A DNA stretch of 64,000 bases, from assembly GCF_004341165.1 (NCBI RefSeq), contig NZ_SLZR01000002.1, positions 1 through 64,000 of the forward strand, given 5' to 3'. The notes beneath the pieces were generated by a model. The model was not told the origin of the DNA and searched no databases. It saw nothing but the letters and a program-made list of their open reading frames with translations. Origin of the DNA: Reinekea marinisedimentorum. Its GTDB lineage: Bacteria > Pseudomonadota > Gammaproteobacteria > Pseudomonadales > Natronospirillaceae. Positions 37,520 to 46,813 of the stretch are shown here, piece after piece. Position 1 is the first letter of the stretch, and each line of letters starts with the position of its first letter. A program made the position numbers and the translations under genes.

Positions 37520-38693
37520 ACTTAGCCCGCTTCAGACCCATCTCCAGACCCCGTAATTCCGCCAAGCCTTTCAGTCGGCCAATAGCCGAATACCCCGGAT
37601 TGGACTGCTTATTCAGATCATCCAGAATTTGATGGCCATGATCAGGGCGCATTGGAATCAGGCGACGGTCACCCACTTCGGAGCGACGCTTTTCTTCCTT
37701 CAATAACTCATAAACCACTTCGTACATGTCGACATCGCCAGACAGGTGAGCAGCCTCGTGGAAGCTCTTCTGATTGTCTTCACGCTGAGTAGAGCGCAAG
37801 TGGATAAAGTTGATGCGGTCACCGAACTGACGAATCATCTCCGGTAGATCGTTATCGCCGCGCACACCATAAGAACCGGTACACATGGTAATGCCGTTGG
37901 CTTTGCTTGGCACAGCGGAGGTCAACCAGGCGATATCGTCAATGTTGGAGATTATGCGTGGCAAGCCAAGAATAGCGCGCGGTGGATCATCCGGGTGAAT
38001 CGCCAAGCGCAAACCATGTTGCTCGCAAACCGGTACCAACTCCTGAAGGAACAGTGCCAGGTTTTCGCGCAATTTGGCTTCATCGATATCTTTATAGCGA
38101 TCAAGCTGGGCCTGGAACTCTTCCAGGGTATAGCCTTCTTCGGCACCCGGCAGGCCGGCAATAATATTCGACGTCAGCTGGGCGATATCAGCCTCACTGG
38201 CCGCTTCCAGATATGCCTGAGCCTCGGCCTTTTCTTCGTCGCTGTATTCTGCTTCAGCACCGGCGCGCTTGAGAATGTACAGATCGAAAGCTGCAAAGGC
38301 GATCTGATCAAAACGCAGCGCCTTTGAACCGTCCGGTAACTCATAGGCGAGGTCGGTACGGGTCCAGTCCAGAACCGGCATAAAGTTATAACAGACGGTA
38401 TCAATGCCGCACTCGGCCAGATTCACCAGCGTCTGCTTATAGTTTTCAATCCACTCCTGATAATTTCCGGAGCGGGTTTTGATTTCTTCATGGACCGGCA
38501 CGCTTTCTACCACCGACCAGACCAGGCTCTTCTCTTCAATCAGGGCCTTGCGCTTGAGAATCTCTTCTTTGCTCCATACCTGCCCGTTAGGAATATGGTG
38601 CAATGCATTGACAATGCCGGTTGCACCCGCCTGGCGAATATCGTTAAGCGTCACTGAATCTGCCGGACCGTACCAGCGCCAGGTTTGTTCCAT
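37515..38693 (-). CDS. uxuA: Mannonate dehydratase UxuA
   Basis: UxuA dehydrates D-mannonate to 2-keto-3-deoxygluconate in the hexuronate (glucuronate) pathway. The 392-aa protein matches family length (394 in E. coli) and features: [91 protein letters not shown] and [12 protein letters not shown], which supply the metal ligands and catalytic His/Asp. It is downstream of the gntR gene by 14 bp in one operon. No kdgK or eda is in the window. Confidence 0.97.
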   Translation of the reverse strand: MEQTWRWYGPADSVTLNDIRQAGATGIVNALHHIPNGQVWSKEEILKRKALIEEKSLVWSVVESVPVHEEIKTRSGNYQEWIENYKQTLVNLAECGIDTVCYNFMPVLDWTRTDLAYELPDGSKALRFDQIAFAAFDLYILKRAGAEAEYSDEEKAEAQAYLEAASEADIAQLTSNIIAGLPGAEEGYTLEEFQAQLDRYKDIDEAKLRENLALFLQELVPVCEQHGLRLAIHPDDPPRAILGLPRIISNIDDIAWLTSAVPSKANGITMCTGSYGVRGDNDLPEMIRQFGDRINFIHLRSTQREDNQKSFHEAAHLSGDVDMYEVVYELLKEEKRRSEVGDRRLIPMRPDHGHQILDDLNKQSNPGYSAIGRLKGLAELRGLEMGLKRAKF

Positions 38694-38707
38694 GATGAAT
38701 ACCTCGA

Positions 38708-39466
38708 TTAATTATTTTCTGAGAGAACGACAGGGTTGGATTTGAATAAATACCCGTCGAAGCTTGGGTCATCGATATCGGACAACTCAAATAGTTTGAA
38801 CTTGACGTTTTCAAGGTGTTGCCACATCGCCCGCTTGGCAGCGACCGGGTCTTTTTTCTGCAACGCCAGCAGGATATCGGAGTGATCCTGCAGCCATAGT
38901 TCCTGATACTTAGTACTGCGGATACGGCTGTGCAGCTGTTCCCACATTGGGCTGTTTTCGCGCCGTTCCCAGGATTCCAGCAGCATATCGACCAGCACCG
39001 AGTTTTGCGTAGCCCGTGCGACACACAGGTGAAACTCTTTATCGCCGTACTGCTTGCCTTCTTTCTGGCTCAGCTCAGATATTTCCATATCCAGCGCTTC
39101 GCGCATGTTGGAGATATCTTTAGGGGTTGCCTGCAGAGCCGCAAATTCAGCGATATTGCTCTCCAACAGTTGACGGGCCTGCAGCAGTTCAAACGGACCC
39201 ACGTCATCTTTAAGCGATTGCGAACCGGAGGTGGAAGATGGCAGGTCGATAATAAAGACACCCGAGCCTTTACGAACTTCAATCAGGTTTTCGAGCTCAA
39301 GCATAATCAATGCTTCACGCACAACGGTTCGGGTGACACCCAGCAGTTCAGCGATATCGCGTTCTGCCGGCAGTTTGTCACCCACCTTATAGTCTTTATC
39401 AACCAACATCCGGCGAAGCTCTAAACCAACTTTCTGATAGGGCCGCTTCGGTTCGAAATTACGCAT
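38708..39466 (-). CDS. GntR-family regulator, FadR subfamily (UxuR/ExuR-like)
   Basis: A 252-aa transcription regulator. The winged helix spans ~8-75 with [49 protein letters not shown] and RKGSGVFI. The C-terminal FCD effector domain (~95-230) includes [28 protein letters not shown] and [20 protein letters not shown], supplying the metal/ligand-binding Asp/His. It sits in an operon with uxuA and faces uxuB-manA, so it most likely controls both using a hexuronate intermediate as inducer. Candidate operators are at 39545-39556 and 39659-39670. Confidence 0.92.
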   Translation of the reverse strand: MRNFEPKRPYQKVGLELRRMLVDKDYKVGDKLPAERDIAELLGVTRTVVREALIMLELENLIEVRKGSGVFIIDLPSSTSGSQSLKDDVGPFELLQARQLLESNIAEFAALQATPKDISNMREALDMEISELSQKEGKQYGDKEFHLCVARATQNSVLVDMLLESWERRENSPMWEQLHSRIRSTKYQELWLQDHSDILLALQKKDPVAAKRAMWQHLENVKFKLFELSDIDDPSFDGYLFKSNPVVLSENN

Positions 39467-39544
39467 AACTTATTAATGCCTGCCTTTTAAAACTTGTCTT
39501 ATGTACTGAATATTACCAACCAGTAGTGTATACCCTAATTCAAT

Positions 39545-39556
39545 TTGGTCAACCAA
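39545..39556. promoter_or_regulatory. GntR/FadR-type operator candidate 1
   Basis: TTGGTCAACCAA is a TTGGT-N2-ACCAA inverted repeat, the recognition pattern of FadR-subfamily regulators. It is 79 bp upstream of the gntR start. Confidence 0.7.
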
Positions 39557-39578
39557 TCATGCCGATTAGTTCATACAA

Positions 39579-39599
39579 TTCTTGCAAAAATGGCAAGAA
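39579..39599. promoter_or_regulatory. Inverted repeat in the uxu divergent region
   Basis: TTCTTGC-N7-GCAAGAA lies between the two operator candidates. It may be a second type of regulator site or an mRNA hairpin; nothing decides between these. Confidence 0.35.
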
Positions 39600-39658
39600 C
39601 AAGATTACACCCGCGCTCTGAAAGGGCTTTTGCGAGAGACAGCCCCACCGTCGCCAAA

Positions 39659-39670
39659 CTGGTTGACCAA
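39659..39670. promoter_or_regulatory. GntR/FadR-type operator candidate 2
   Basis: CTGGTTGACCAA matches the reverse complement of the site at 39545-39556 in 11 of 12 positions. It lies 118 bp upstream of uxuB, so the pair could allow looping or control each side separately. Confidence 0.65.
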
Positions 39671-39787
39671 TTTGACTTAACTCGCCAAAAGCACCATCAT
39701 CCCCACCAGATAATCACCAAGTTCAGGCCGGGCAGGCTTGTGATAAGCCGCTGCCACCGATTAATCCGTCAAAATGAAGGAACCCCT

Positions 39788-41272
39788 GTGAGCAAGAATA
39801 TTTCTAATGAGCCACTCAAGGCCTCTGTTATTCAACCCGGATTTGACCGCTCCGGCTTAACAAGCCGCATCGTTCACCTGGGCTTTGGCGCATTCCACCG
39901 GGCTCATCAGGGCCTCTATACCAGCGAAATGCTGGCACTCACCGGCAGCGACTGGGGTATTTGTGAAATCAATCTGTTTGGTGGTGAAGAGCTGATCAAA
40001 CAGCTGCGCCAGCAAGACCACCTCTACTCGGTGCTGGAAAAAGACGCCGCTAACCCGGTGGTAAAAATCAGTGGCGCCGTGACAGAATCTCTGCACCCCG
40101 AACTGGATGGCAAGCAGGCCGTTCTGGCGAAGATGGCCGACCCCGAGATCGAAATCGTATCACTGACCATTACAGAGAAAGGCTACTGTGCCGACCTGAG
40201 CACCGGACATCTGGACAGCAACAACGGCCTGATTAAAGCCGACCTGAGCCATCCATCCGAACCACAGTCAGCGATTGGTTATATTGTTGAAGCCTTGCGT
40301 ATTCGCAAAGAAAACGGCGACAAGCCATTTACCGTGATGTCTTGCGACAACATTCAGGGCAACAGCCACGTCGCCCGCCAGGTTGTGCTGGATTACGCCG
40401 CCGAATTAAACAGTGACCTGCACGACTGGATTGAATCCGAGGTGACCTTCCCCTGCACCATGGTCGACAGAATCGTCCCCGCCATTACAGAAGAAAGCAG
40501 CGCCGCCCTGGCCGAACAGCTGGGCATTGCCGACCCGTGTGGCATCGTCTGCGAACCATTCCGCCAGTGGGTGATTGAAGATAACTTCGTCAGCGGCCGG
40601 CCCGACTGGGGTGTTGCCGGCGCCACCTTTGTTGAGGATGTAATCCCGTTTGAAAACATGAAGCTGCGCATGCTCAATGGCAGCCACTCGTTCCTTGCCT
40701 ATCTGGGCTTTTTAGGTGGCTTTAAATACATCTACCAGACCATGGCAGACAAAGACTACCGCACCGCGGCACATAAGCTGATGACTGACGAACAGGCCAC
40801 GACGTTATCGATGCCGGAAGGCACCGACTTAACCGCTTATGCCAACCTGCTGATCAATCGCTTTGCCAATACGGCAATCGCCCACGAAACCTATCAGATC
40901 GCCACCGATGGCAGTCAAAAACTGCCGCAGCGCATGTGCGAGTCACTGCGCTATCACTTTGCAAAAGGCAACAGCGTAACCTGGTTGACACTGGGTCTGG
41001 CCGGATGGATGGTTTATGTTGGCGAAAAGGATGAACGAGGCGGAAGCATTGAAGTACGGGACCCAATGCTCAGCGAAATACGCAGCCAACTGGCCGGCGC
41101 CAAAAGCCCAGAGCAAATCGTAAAGGCACTGCTCAGCATTGAGCAAATTTTCGGCACAGACATCAAACAAAACCAGGCATTTGTTGAGCAGCTGATACAG
41201 GCAGTTGCTAACGTAAAAGAACTGGGTGCCCGCGGCGCTGTTGCCGCTGCACTTGCCAAGCAAACCAACTAA
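39788..41272 (+). CDS. uxuB: Fructuronate reductase / mannitol dehydrogenase family (UxuB-like)
   Basis: A 494-aa member of the polyol-specific long-chain dehydrogenase family. RIVHLGFGAFHRAHQGLYTSEML is the NAD-binding start; VEDVIPFENMKLRMLNGSHSFLAYLGFL contains the K-x4-N-x2-H catalytic block of the family. Its place opposite uxuA and under the same likely operators argues for fructuronate reductase (fructuronate to mannonate) rather than mannitol dehydrogenase. I chose GTG at 39788, with AAGGAA six bases upstream; the open frame extends 81 codons further into the operator region, which is not family-like. Confidence 0.9.
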   Translation: MSKNISNEPLKASVIQPGFDRSGLTSRIVHLGFGAFHRAHQGLYTSEMLALTGSDWGICEINLFGGEELIKQLRQQDHLYSVLEKDAANPVVKISGAVTESLHPELDGKQAVLAKMADPEIEIVSLTITEKGYCADLSTGHLDSNNGLIKADLSHPSEPQSAIGYIVEALRIRKENGDKPFTVMSCDNIQGNSHVARQVVLDYAAELNSDLHDWIESEVTFPCTMVDRIVPAITEESSAALAEQLGIADPCGIVCEPFRQWVIEDNFVSGRPDWGVAGATFVEDVIPFENMKLRMLNGSHSFLAYLGFLGGFKYIYQTMADKDYRTAAHKLMTDEQATTLSMPEGTDLTAYANLLINRFANTAIAHETYQIATDGSQKLPQRMCESLRYHFAKGNSVTWLTLGLAGWMVYVGEKDERGGSIEVRDPMLSEIRSQLAGAKSPEQIVKALLSIEQIFGTDIKQNQAFVEQLIQAVANVKELGARGAVAAALAKQTN

Positions 41273-41284
41273 CGGATTCGCCAA

Positions 41285-42370
41285 ATGAATTACAGCAACA
41301 AACTGATTAAGTTTTCTCCAAACCGCGTTTGGCGGACGTACACCGGCGGTAAAATTCTGGACCAGCTGGAGAACAAAGCCGAGCCGGCGGATACACACTT
41401 TCCGGAGGACTGGATTGGCTCCACTACGCGCGCCGTTAACCCAGACAGAGAGCACATCCACGAAGGCATCTCTGAAGCACTGATTGGTGATGAAAAAATC
41501 GCTTTCGATGAGCTTCTAAAAATCGACCCGGCGTATTTCCTGGGCGATGCGCACATTCACAAATTTGGCAATAACCCGATGCTGCTGGTTAAGTTCCTGG
41601 ATTCATCAGTGCGCCTGCACTTTCAGGCCCACCCTTCGGCTGAATTTGCCCGCGAGCGATTGAACAGCAACCACGGCAAGGCGGAGGGCTACTACATTCT
41701 GCAGGTGCGTGAAGGCATTGAAAACCCTTACGTTTATGTTGGCTTCCAGCACCCGCCTGCGCGTGAAGATTTCAAAAAAATGATTGAAGATCAGGACATC
41801 GATGCCATTGAACGCTGCTTTGAAAAAGTACCGGTCAAAGAGGGGGACTGCCTGTTTATCCCCGGCGGCGCACCGCATGCCATCGGTGAAGGTATTTTAA
41901 TGGTGGAAATCATGGAGCCTTCCGACTGGGCGGTACGCTTTGAGTTCACCAAGGCCGGCTACACCATGCCAGTCGAAGCCCGCTTCATGAAACGTGACCT
42001 CGACTTCTGCATGGATGTTTTTGATTTCACCGCCCTTTCCGTTGAGCAGGCGATTGCCAAGTTCCGGCACCAGCCAAAACGTGAGCGCGAATTTAACGAG
42101 CATTCGTTTCAGGATTCACTGATCGATGAAACCATCACCGATAAGTTCCGGGTAAAGCGCTCCACATTAAAAGGCAAGCTGGAAAAATCAGAAAGCGATT
42201 TCTACATTGGCATCGTTACCCGTGGCGAATGTACGGTCACCATCGATGGCGAACAGACTGAACTGAAGATGTTTGATCGCTTCTTCTGTCCTGCCGGCAT
42301 TGAAAGCATTACAGTGGAATCTGCAGACGGTGTGGAAATACTGGAGTGCTTTCCACCTGCAGCAGTTTAA
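41285..42370 (+). CDS. Type I phosphomannose isomerase family protein (ManA-like)
   Basis: A 361-aa cupin isomerase of the class I mannose-6-phosphate isomerase family. Zinc-site features are visible: LLVKFLDSSVRLHFQAHPS (first His region), KAEGYYIL, and the loop LFIPGGAPHAIGEGILMVEI followed by SDWAVRFEF. The C-terminal cupin holds GECTVTIDGEQTELKMFD. It begins 12 bp after uxuB, so mannose or a mannose-derived polymer is probably metabolised together with hexuronates. True substrate could be another aldose; the assignment to M6P isomerisation is by family. Confidence 0.85.
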   Translation: MNYSNKLIKFSPNRVWRTYTGGKILDQLENKAEPADTHFPEDWIGSTTRAVNPDREHIHEGISEALIGDEKIAFDELLKIDPAYFLGDAHIHKFGNNPMLLVKFLDSSVRLHFQAHPSAEFARERLNSNHGKAEGYYILQVREGIENPYVYVGFQHPPAREDFKKMIEDQDIDAIERCFEKVPVKEGDCLFIPGGAPHAIGEGILMVEIMEPSDWAVRFEFTKAGYTMPVEARFMKRDLDFCMDVFDFTALSVEQAIAKFRHQPKREREFNEHSFQDSLIDETITDKFRVKRSTLKGKLEKSESDFYIGIVTRGECTVTIDGEQTELKMFDRFFCPAGIESITVESADGVEILECFPPAAV

Positions 42371-42393
42371 TCAACGAGATCTTCCCTCTATAA

Positions 42394-42417
42394 GCCTGCA
42401 ACTTACTGCAGGCTTTT
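42394..42417 (+). terminator. Rho-independent terminator after manA-like gene
   Basis: GCCTGCA-ACTTAC-TGCAGGC followed by TTTT closes the uxuB-manA operon. Just beyond it CTATTGCATTRACGAWAA is repeated twice in tandem (about 42420-42456). Confidence 0.85.
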
Positions 42418-42503
42418 CAACTATTGCATTAACGATAAACCTATTGCATTGACGAAAATCGGTTGTTCATTTTCGGCTCAAACGACACCTGGAAAAACGA
42501 ATA

Positions 42504-44447
42504 CTATTCAAATTTTTCTTCCCTGAAATATAAACCATACTTCAACGCTGTTTTCCTGACAGATTTCCCCAGTCGTTTTGGCCCACAAAAATATACATCC
42601 ACTTTTTTGTTTGGGTATTTAGCAGCCAGTTCACTAAAGACCAAATCCCAGTTAGGTCGGCCAGCAGATGTTTGCGCCGGCAAACCCGTAATAGGGTCAA
42701 ATCTAAAGGCCGACCAGAAAGCATCAAATGCCATTTGCATAACAATATTTGAGAATGACCGGGTTAAACTGGTCAAATGAATATGCAGATGAAAGCGATC
42801 CGACCCTAGTTGTTTGCTGGCTTGATTCAGTAAATCTATAAACCAGCTATAAGAATTTTGCGATCGGTTAAGCCAGTGAAAGTAAACCTGCTGGTTTACA
42901 GAAGTATTGTTCTTCTCGTTCAATAGCAGGCTTTGCAGCGTGGAAGCAAATGGCGTTACACCAATACCGCCAGCAATCAACACCACTACGTCAGAACGAT
43001 ATACACTGCTGGTTGGTGCACTATAGGGGCCGTCTAGTTGCGCATAAACAGACTCATGCGAATATCTCATCCTGTTAGACAAATTATGCAGCGCCCCAGT
43101 CCAATCACCGTTATATCTGATATGCAGATCGAGAACGAAAGACTCCGGTGCAGCACTAATAGTAAAGGGATGCCACTCGTCTTTAGCCACCGAAGGGATT
43201 CTAATTTTAAGGTAATCACCCGGGTAAAAGTTCTTGAAAGGATGCTCACAAAAGCGCACCAGCGTTACACCATCCGGTAGAGACTCCAGCTTTGAGACTT
43301 TTAATGTTCTTCTTTTCCTCCAGATACGAATCCCAATATCCACCAAGAACAGCAAACCCGTGGGCAGCAACCACAACCAAAATACAGGGCCATGAAGCAG
43401 GGTTAAAATAAAGAACAGAACGTATAGCTTGTGTACAGAAAGGAACCGCTCATAGTTTTTCGAACGAAGGTATCCGGTAACCGATATAAGCAGCAAAGAA
43501 GAAGTAATACCGACACCTGTAATCCCAATAGCTGAAGCACATAAAACCAAAGCGATGTTTTGCTGATTAAGAGTATAATTAGTAAAGTGAGCAGCAATAT
43601 GTATGAACGAAAACCCAATAATATTAAATGCAATACCCTTGTGAATTTCAGTCAGGTTATCCAGAGGCAATACGAAAGAGAGCGCAGAATGCCTGAGCCG
43701 TCCTAAAAGTACCTTGCACATCGGCAGCAGTATTAAAGCACAATTGAAGTTCAGGCAAGCTCCTCCACCTCTGGCTAGCTGTACCGGCAATGTTGCTCCC
43801 TGTAATTCATAATGGGACATTGCATTAAAAAACAGAAACACATTGATAGCGGCGTAAAAAGAAAACCAGAGCACATCCTTTAGATAATTACGGAAAAAGT
43901 TCAGCTTGAAAAATACAGGTGACTTACTGCTGCTTCTTTGTCGGATATTTTTTCTACCCAGTAATTCATTTACAAACTGATCGAACTGAAAATCGAAGCC
44001 GGGAACTAATTCTATAAATTTTTTAAATTCTTTAAGATTTAGCCCTTTGTCATCATCAGACAACCCAGCAAGACTGAAAACACAATCTTTAATAGCCTTT
44101 TTCTGCTCTCCAGTCAGGTTTAAACTTTGATCCCTAATGCAAGCATCGAGTATTTGCCCAAGCTCATCCTTATTCACATAACCATCGCCATTGAGGTCGC
44201 ATATTGCAATGATAAAACGAAGGCGATGCCTTTTATCGTTGTAGGATATTGTATTGGCAAACGTATCAAACTCATACCGGTCGATGTAGCCAGATTTATC
44301 CAGGTCAATCAGTTCAAATATCCTATTCACCAATAACTGATTGCTGGTATTTAGCGCTTTTTTCAGTTTGCTACGACATATAAGCTGATCTTTACCTGCA
44401 ATTCTGTCAAACGCCTTGGGAGTCCGTCTAAATATACTAAGCCACAT
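42504..44447 (-). CDS. EF-hand NADPH oxidase-like flavocytochrome (NOX5 type)
   Basis: A 647-aa membrane protein with eukaryotic NOX5 architecture. Two canonical Ca2+-binding EF-hand loops, DLDKSGYIDRYE (48-59) and DLNGDGYVNKDE (84-95), and a weak third near 130. A six-helix ferric-reductase domain (~190-375) has the four haem ligands H269 and H283 (spacing 14) and H339 and H352 (spacing 13). The FAD domain has HPFTISAAPESF; the NADPH domain has VVLIAGGIGVTPFASTLQSL and YFCGPKRLGKS; it ends FREEKFE. It would move electrons from NADPH across the membrane to O2, giving superoxide, under Ca2+ control. ATG 44447 after AGGTAAA preferred to TTG 44483. AT-richer than the neighbouring uxu genes. Confidence 0.9.
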   Translation of the reverse strand: MWLSIFRRTPKAFDRIAGKDQLICRSKLKKALNTSNQLLVNRIFELIDLDKSGYIDRYEFDTFANTISYNDKRHRLRFIIAICDLNGDGYVNKDELGQILDACIRDQSLNLTGEQKKAIKDCVFSLAGLSDDDKGLNLKEFKKFIELVPGFDFQFDQFVNELLGRKNIRQRSSSKSPVFFKLNFFRNYLKDVLWFSFYAAINVFLFFNAMSHYELQGATLPVQLARGGGACLNFNCALILLPMCKVLLGRLRHSALSFVLPLDNLTEIHKGIAFNIIGFSFIHIAAHFTNYTLNQQNIALVLCASAIGITGVGITSSLLLISVTGYLRSKNYERFLSVHKLYVLFFILTLLHGPVFWLWLLPTGLLFLVDIGIRIWRKRRTLKVSKLESLPDGVTLVRFCEHPFKNFYPGDYLKIRIPSVAKDEWHPFTISAAPESFVLDLHIRYNGDWTGALHNLSNRMRYSHESVYAQLDGPYSAPTSSVYRSDVVVLIAGGIGVTPFASTLQSLLLNEKNNTSVNQQVYFHWLNRSQNSYSWFIDLLNQASKQLGSDRFHLHIHLTSLTRSFSNIVMQMAFDAFWSAFRFDPITGLPAQTSAGRPNWDLVFSELAAKYPNKKVDVYFCGPKRLGKSVRKTALKYGLYFREEKFE

Positions 44448-44936
44448 AGTGAATTTACCTGATAAAAGTGTGAACCCGGTCAATTATGAAACCTGAAAGG
44501 CTTTCTATCGCTTTTTACGGATAGCTATTGAAGGAATTATTGAAGCTCGATAATAGTAATGAGCAGAAAGGTAGTAAAACAAGAATGTTAACAGTGCACG
44601 TTTACAGCAGATTAAAATTAAAAAATGAGCATTGTCACACAGTTCTCTTTCGACGGAGTCATATCAAAACCATCCCAAGCTACGAGATACCGGAATATCC
44701 ATGATGTTGTTATCGAACTATTCGGGTGAACGACTCATTATTTTTATCTACAACCTGCTCTGCTTATCACTTGATTTGTGAGCAAGCGCACTATACAGGG
44801 CGTAATTCATCTCTTGTGCACTCATTTATGATTTAGTTCGGTGAGTTCACAGTTGGCTCAACATGCTCATGATATTTTTCCTGAAGATTTGAAGACGTTA
44901 TAAATCTGATCATATAACAACATACAGGATAAAAAG
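44448..44936. other. AT-rich divergent intergenic region
   Basis: 489 bp between the NOX gene and the glycoside hydrolase. I saw no open frame of interest, no clear palindrome and no repeat; promoters for both genes must be here. Confidence 0.4.
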
Positions 44937-46727
44937 ATGACTTTTCATTTGAAAGAAAAATTGGTGATCAGCACGGTAATTCTAGCCTCAACTGTTATCA
45001 ACCATGCTTATGCTATAGGCTTGACGGAATTACCCGTCAATAAGGACAGCTACGTAAGTAGCTATGAAGCAGACAATAACTTCAGCGATGCCGAGACTCT
45101 ACTGGTCAAAAAAAGCAGTTCAGGTTCGCGTGACAGAAAAGCCTACTACAGTTTTAACATTAGTGAATTAACTCGCTCATTACAATCGGCCTATTTCCAG
45201 GTAGGAATTGAATCCATGTTTTCCAGCTCAATCAGCGTTGAGTATACAGAGGAGAACTGGGGCGAGAGCTCTTTAGACTGGGACAGTCAGCTTTCAAACC
45301 TTACACAGCTAGCAGAAGTCCCCGCAGTTCAAAATAACTATTTGAAAGTAGATGTGACTTCAGCCATCAATGAACTGATCGAAAATGGAAGCGATAATTT
45401 CACACTAGTCTTCAGCGCTATAGAATCAACATCTTCTTCGTTAAAGCTATCTTCAGAAGAAAGCGATGAATCAGCTATGCAACCTATACTCTATTTTGAT
45501 AGCAGTGAAGACAGCATACCTTTTGATTTCGGTATAGATTACGCGTGGACAGAACACGGAGAATTTTCCGGGCATACCCTTACTGATGTCAGTGGAAAAT
45601 CTGCAAAGAAAACCTATGGTGGCTGGAACCGCTTAAACTATGGTGGAACAGGCTTTTACTATACCAAGCAACAGGGTGGCATCTGGCATTTGGTCGACCC
45701 TGAAGGCTATTCATTTTTATCTATCGGGCTGAACTCAGTTAAAGATTCAGACGCCCTCGATATCACATCGGCTCTGGTTGGTACTGGAATCAATACATTG
45801 GGTTCCTGGTCCGATGAAAACACGTTTGAGGGCCTCGCGTACACCCCTCGCTGGAACATGATGGCTCAGTTCAAAAACAGCAATGAAGAAACACAAGAAT
45901 TATTTGAAGCTGACATCATCCCGGTTTTTTATCCCGGGTTTGAAGATTTTATTGACGAAATTGCTCAACAAATGACGGACTATGCAGGAGACCCTTTAGT
46001 ACTCGGCCATTTTTCAGACAACGAACTAAATTTCCACAAATCACAATTGATCGCCAGCCTCGCTTTAAGCTCAGACAATCCGATGTATCAGGCAGCCGAC
46101 GAGTGGATGAAGAGTAACTACGGAACTTCTTACGATTCTGATGATATCAGCGATGAAGATGAAGAAAAGTACCAGGGCTACGTTGCGGAAACTTATTACC
46201 GTATTGTAAGCGAAGCAATAAAAACCTACGACCCTAACCACCTTTATCTCGGTAGCCGCCTACACTCCAGCGCTAAGAGTAACCCTTATATTATCGAAGC
46301 TGCTGCAAAGTATGTCGACGTTATCAGTATAAACTACTATGGCCAGTGGCAACCCAATGAAGACCACCTTGCTATTTGGGAGTCAGTAGATAAGCCTTTC
46401 CTTATAACTGAATTTTATACCAAGGCAATCGACTCCGGCATGGAAAACGAGGATGGCGCAGGATGGCTGGTAGAAACTCAAAATGACCGCTCTCTATTCT
46501 TTGAAAACTTCGCCATACAACTTTTAGAAAGTAAAAATTGTGTTGGTTTCCACTGGTTCAAATTCATCGATGACGACGGTTCAAACAAGGGCTTGTACAA
46601 TTCAGACTATGAAGTGTACGAAGAATTACAAACGTCATTTGAAGAAGTCACTCAAAATATCTATAGATTACGTAGTTACCTGACCTCCGGAACACTCGAC
46701 TTTAATGGTCTTGCAGTTAAGCCTTAA
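44937..46727 (+). CDS. Secreted clan-A glycoside hydrolase, agarase-like, with N-terminal CBM-like domain (596 aa)
   Basis: A signal peptide (1-26, ending AYA) is followed by a ~160-residue domain with LPVNKDSYVSSYEADNNFSD and LKVDVTSAINELIENGSDNF, the pattern of the DNRLRE/CBM96-like carbohydrate-binding domains. After a Ser-rich linker the catalytic part starts near 225: GGIWHLVDPEGYSFLSIGLN resembles the opening of GH50/GH86-type agarases. Likely acid/base E363 is in GHFSDNELNF and nucleophile E492 in PFLITEFY; ENFAIQLLESKNCVGFHWFK ends the barrel. Substrate is probably a marine polysaccharide, but agar is not proven. A Cthe_2159-type binding protein is next to it in the convergent direction. 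Confidence 0.75.
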   Translation: MTFHLKEKLVISTVILASTVINHAYAIGLTELPVNKDSYVSSYEADNNFSDAETLLVKKSSSGSRDRKAYYSFNISELTRSLQSAYFQVGIESMFSSSISVEYTEENWGESSLDWDSQLSNLTQLAEVPAVQNNYLKVDVTSAINELIENGSDNFTLVFSAIESTSSSLKLSSEESDESAMQPILYFDSSEDSIPFDFGIDYAWTEHGEFSGHTLTDVSGKSAKKTYGGWNRLNYGGTGFYYTKQQGGIWHLVDPEGYSFLSIGLNSVKDSDALDITSALVGTGINTLGSWSDENTFEGLAYTPRWNMMAQFKNSNEETQELFEADIIPVFYPGFEDFIDEIAQQMTDYAGDPLVLGHFSDNELNFHKSQLIASLALSSDNPMYQAADEWMKSNYGTSYDSDDISDEDEEKYQGYVAETYYRIVSEAIKTYDPNHLYLGSRLHSSAKSNPYIIEAAAKYVDVISINYYGQWQPNEDHLAIWESVDKPFLITEFYTKAIDSGMENEDGAGWLVETQNDRSLFFENFAIQLLESKNCVGFHWFKFIDDDGSNKGLYNSDYEVYEELQTSFEEVTQNIYRLRSYLTSGTLDFNGLAVKP

Positions 46728-46813
46728 ACTCTTAAAAACGTAACAAACCTTATTAAACAGGTCGCCTGCAGATAGTTATCTGCAGGCTTTTTTAGCAATG
46801 GCTATGAACAACC

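Noticed and set aside
39545-39787. N-terminal extension of the UxuB-like protein
   Set aside because: The 81 extra codons cover both operator-like palindromes and do not look like the dehydrogenase family; GTG 39788 has a good ribosome-binding site.
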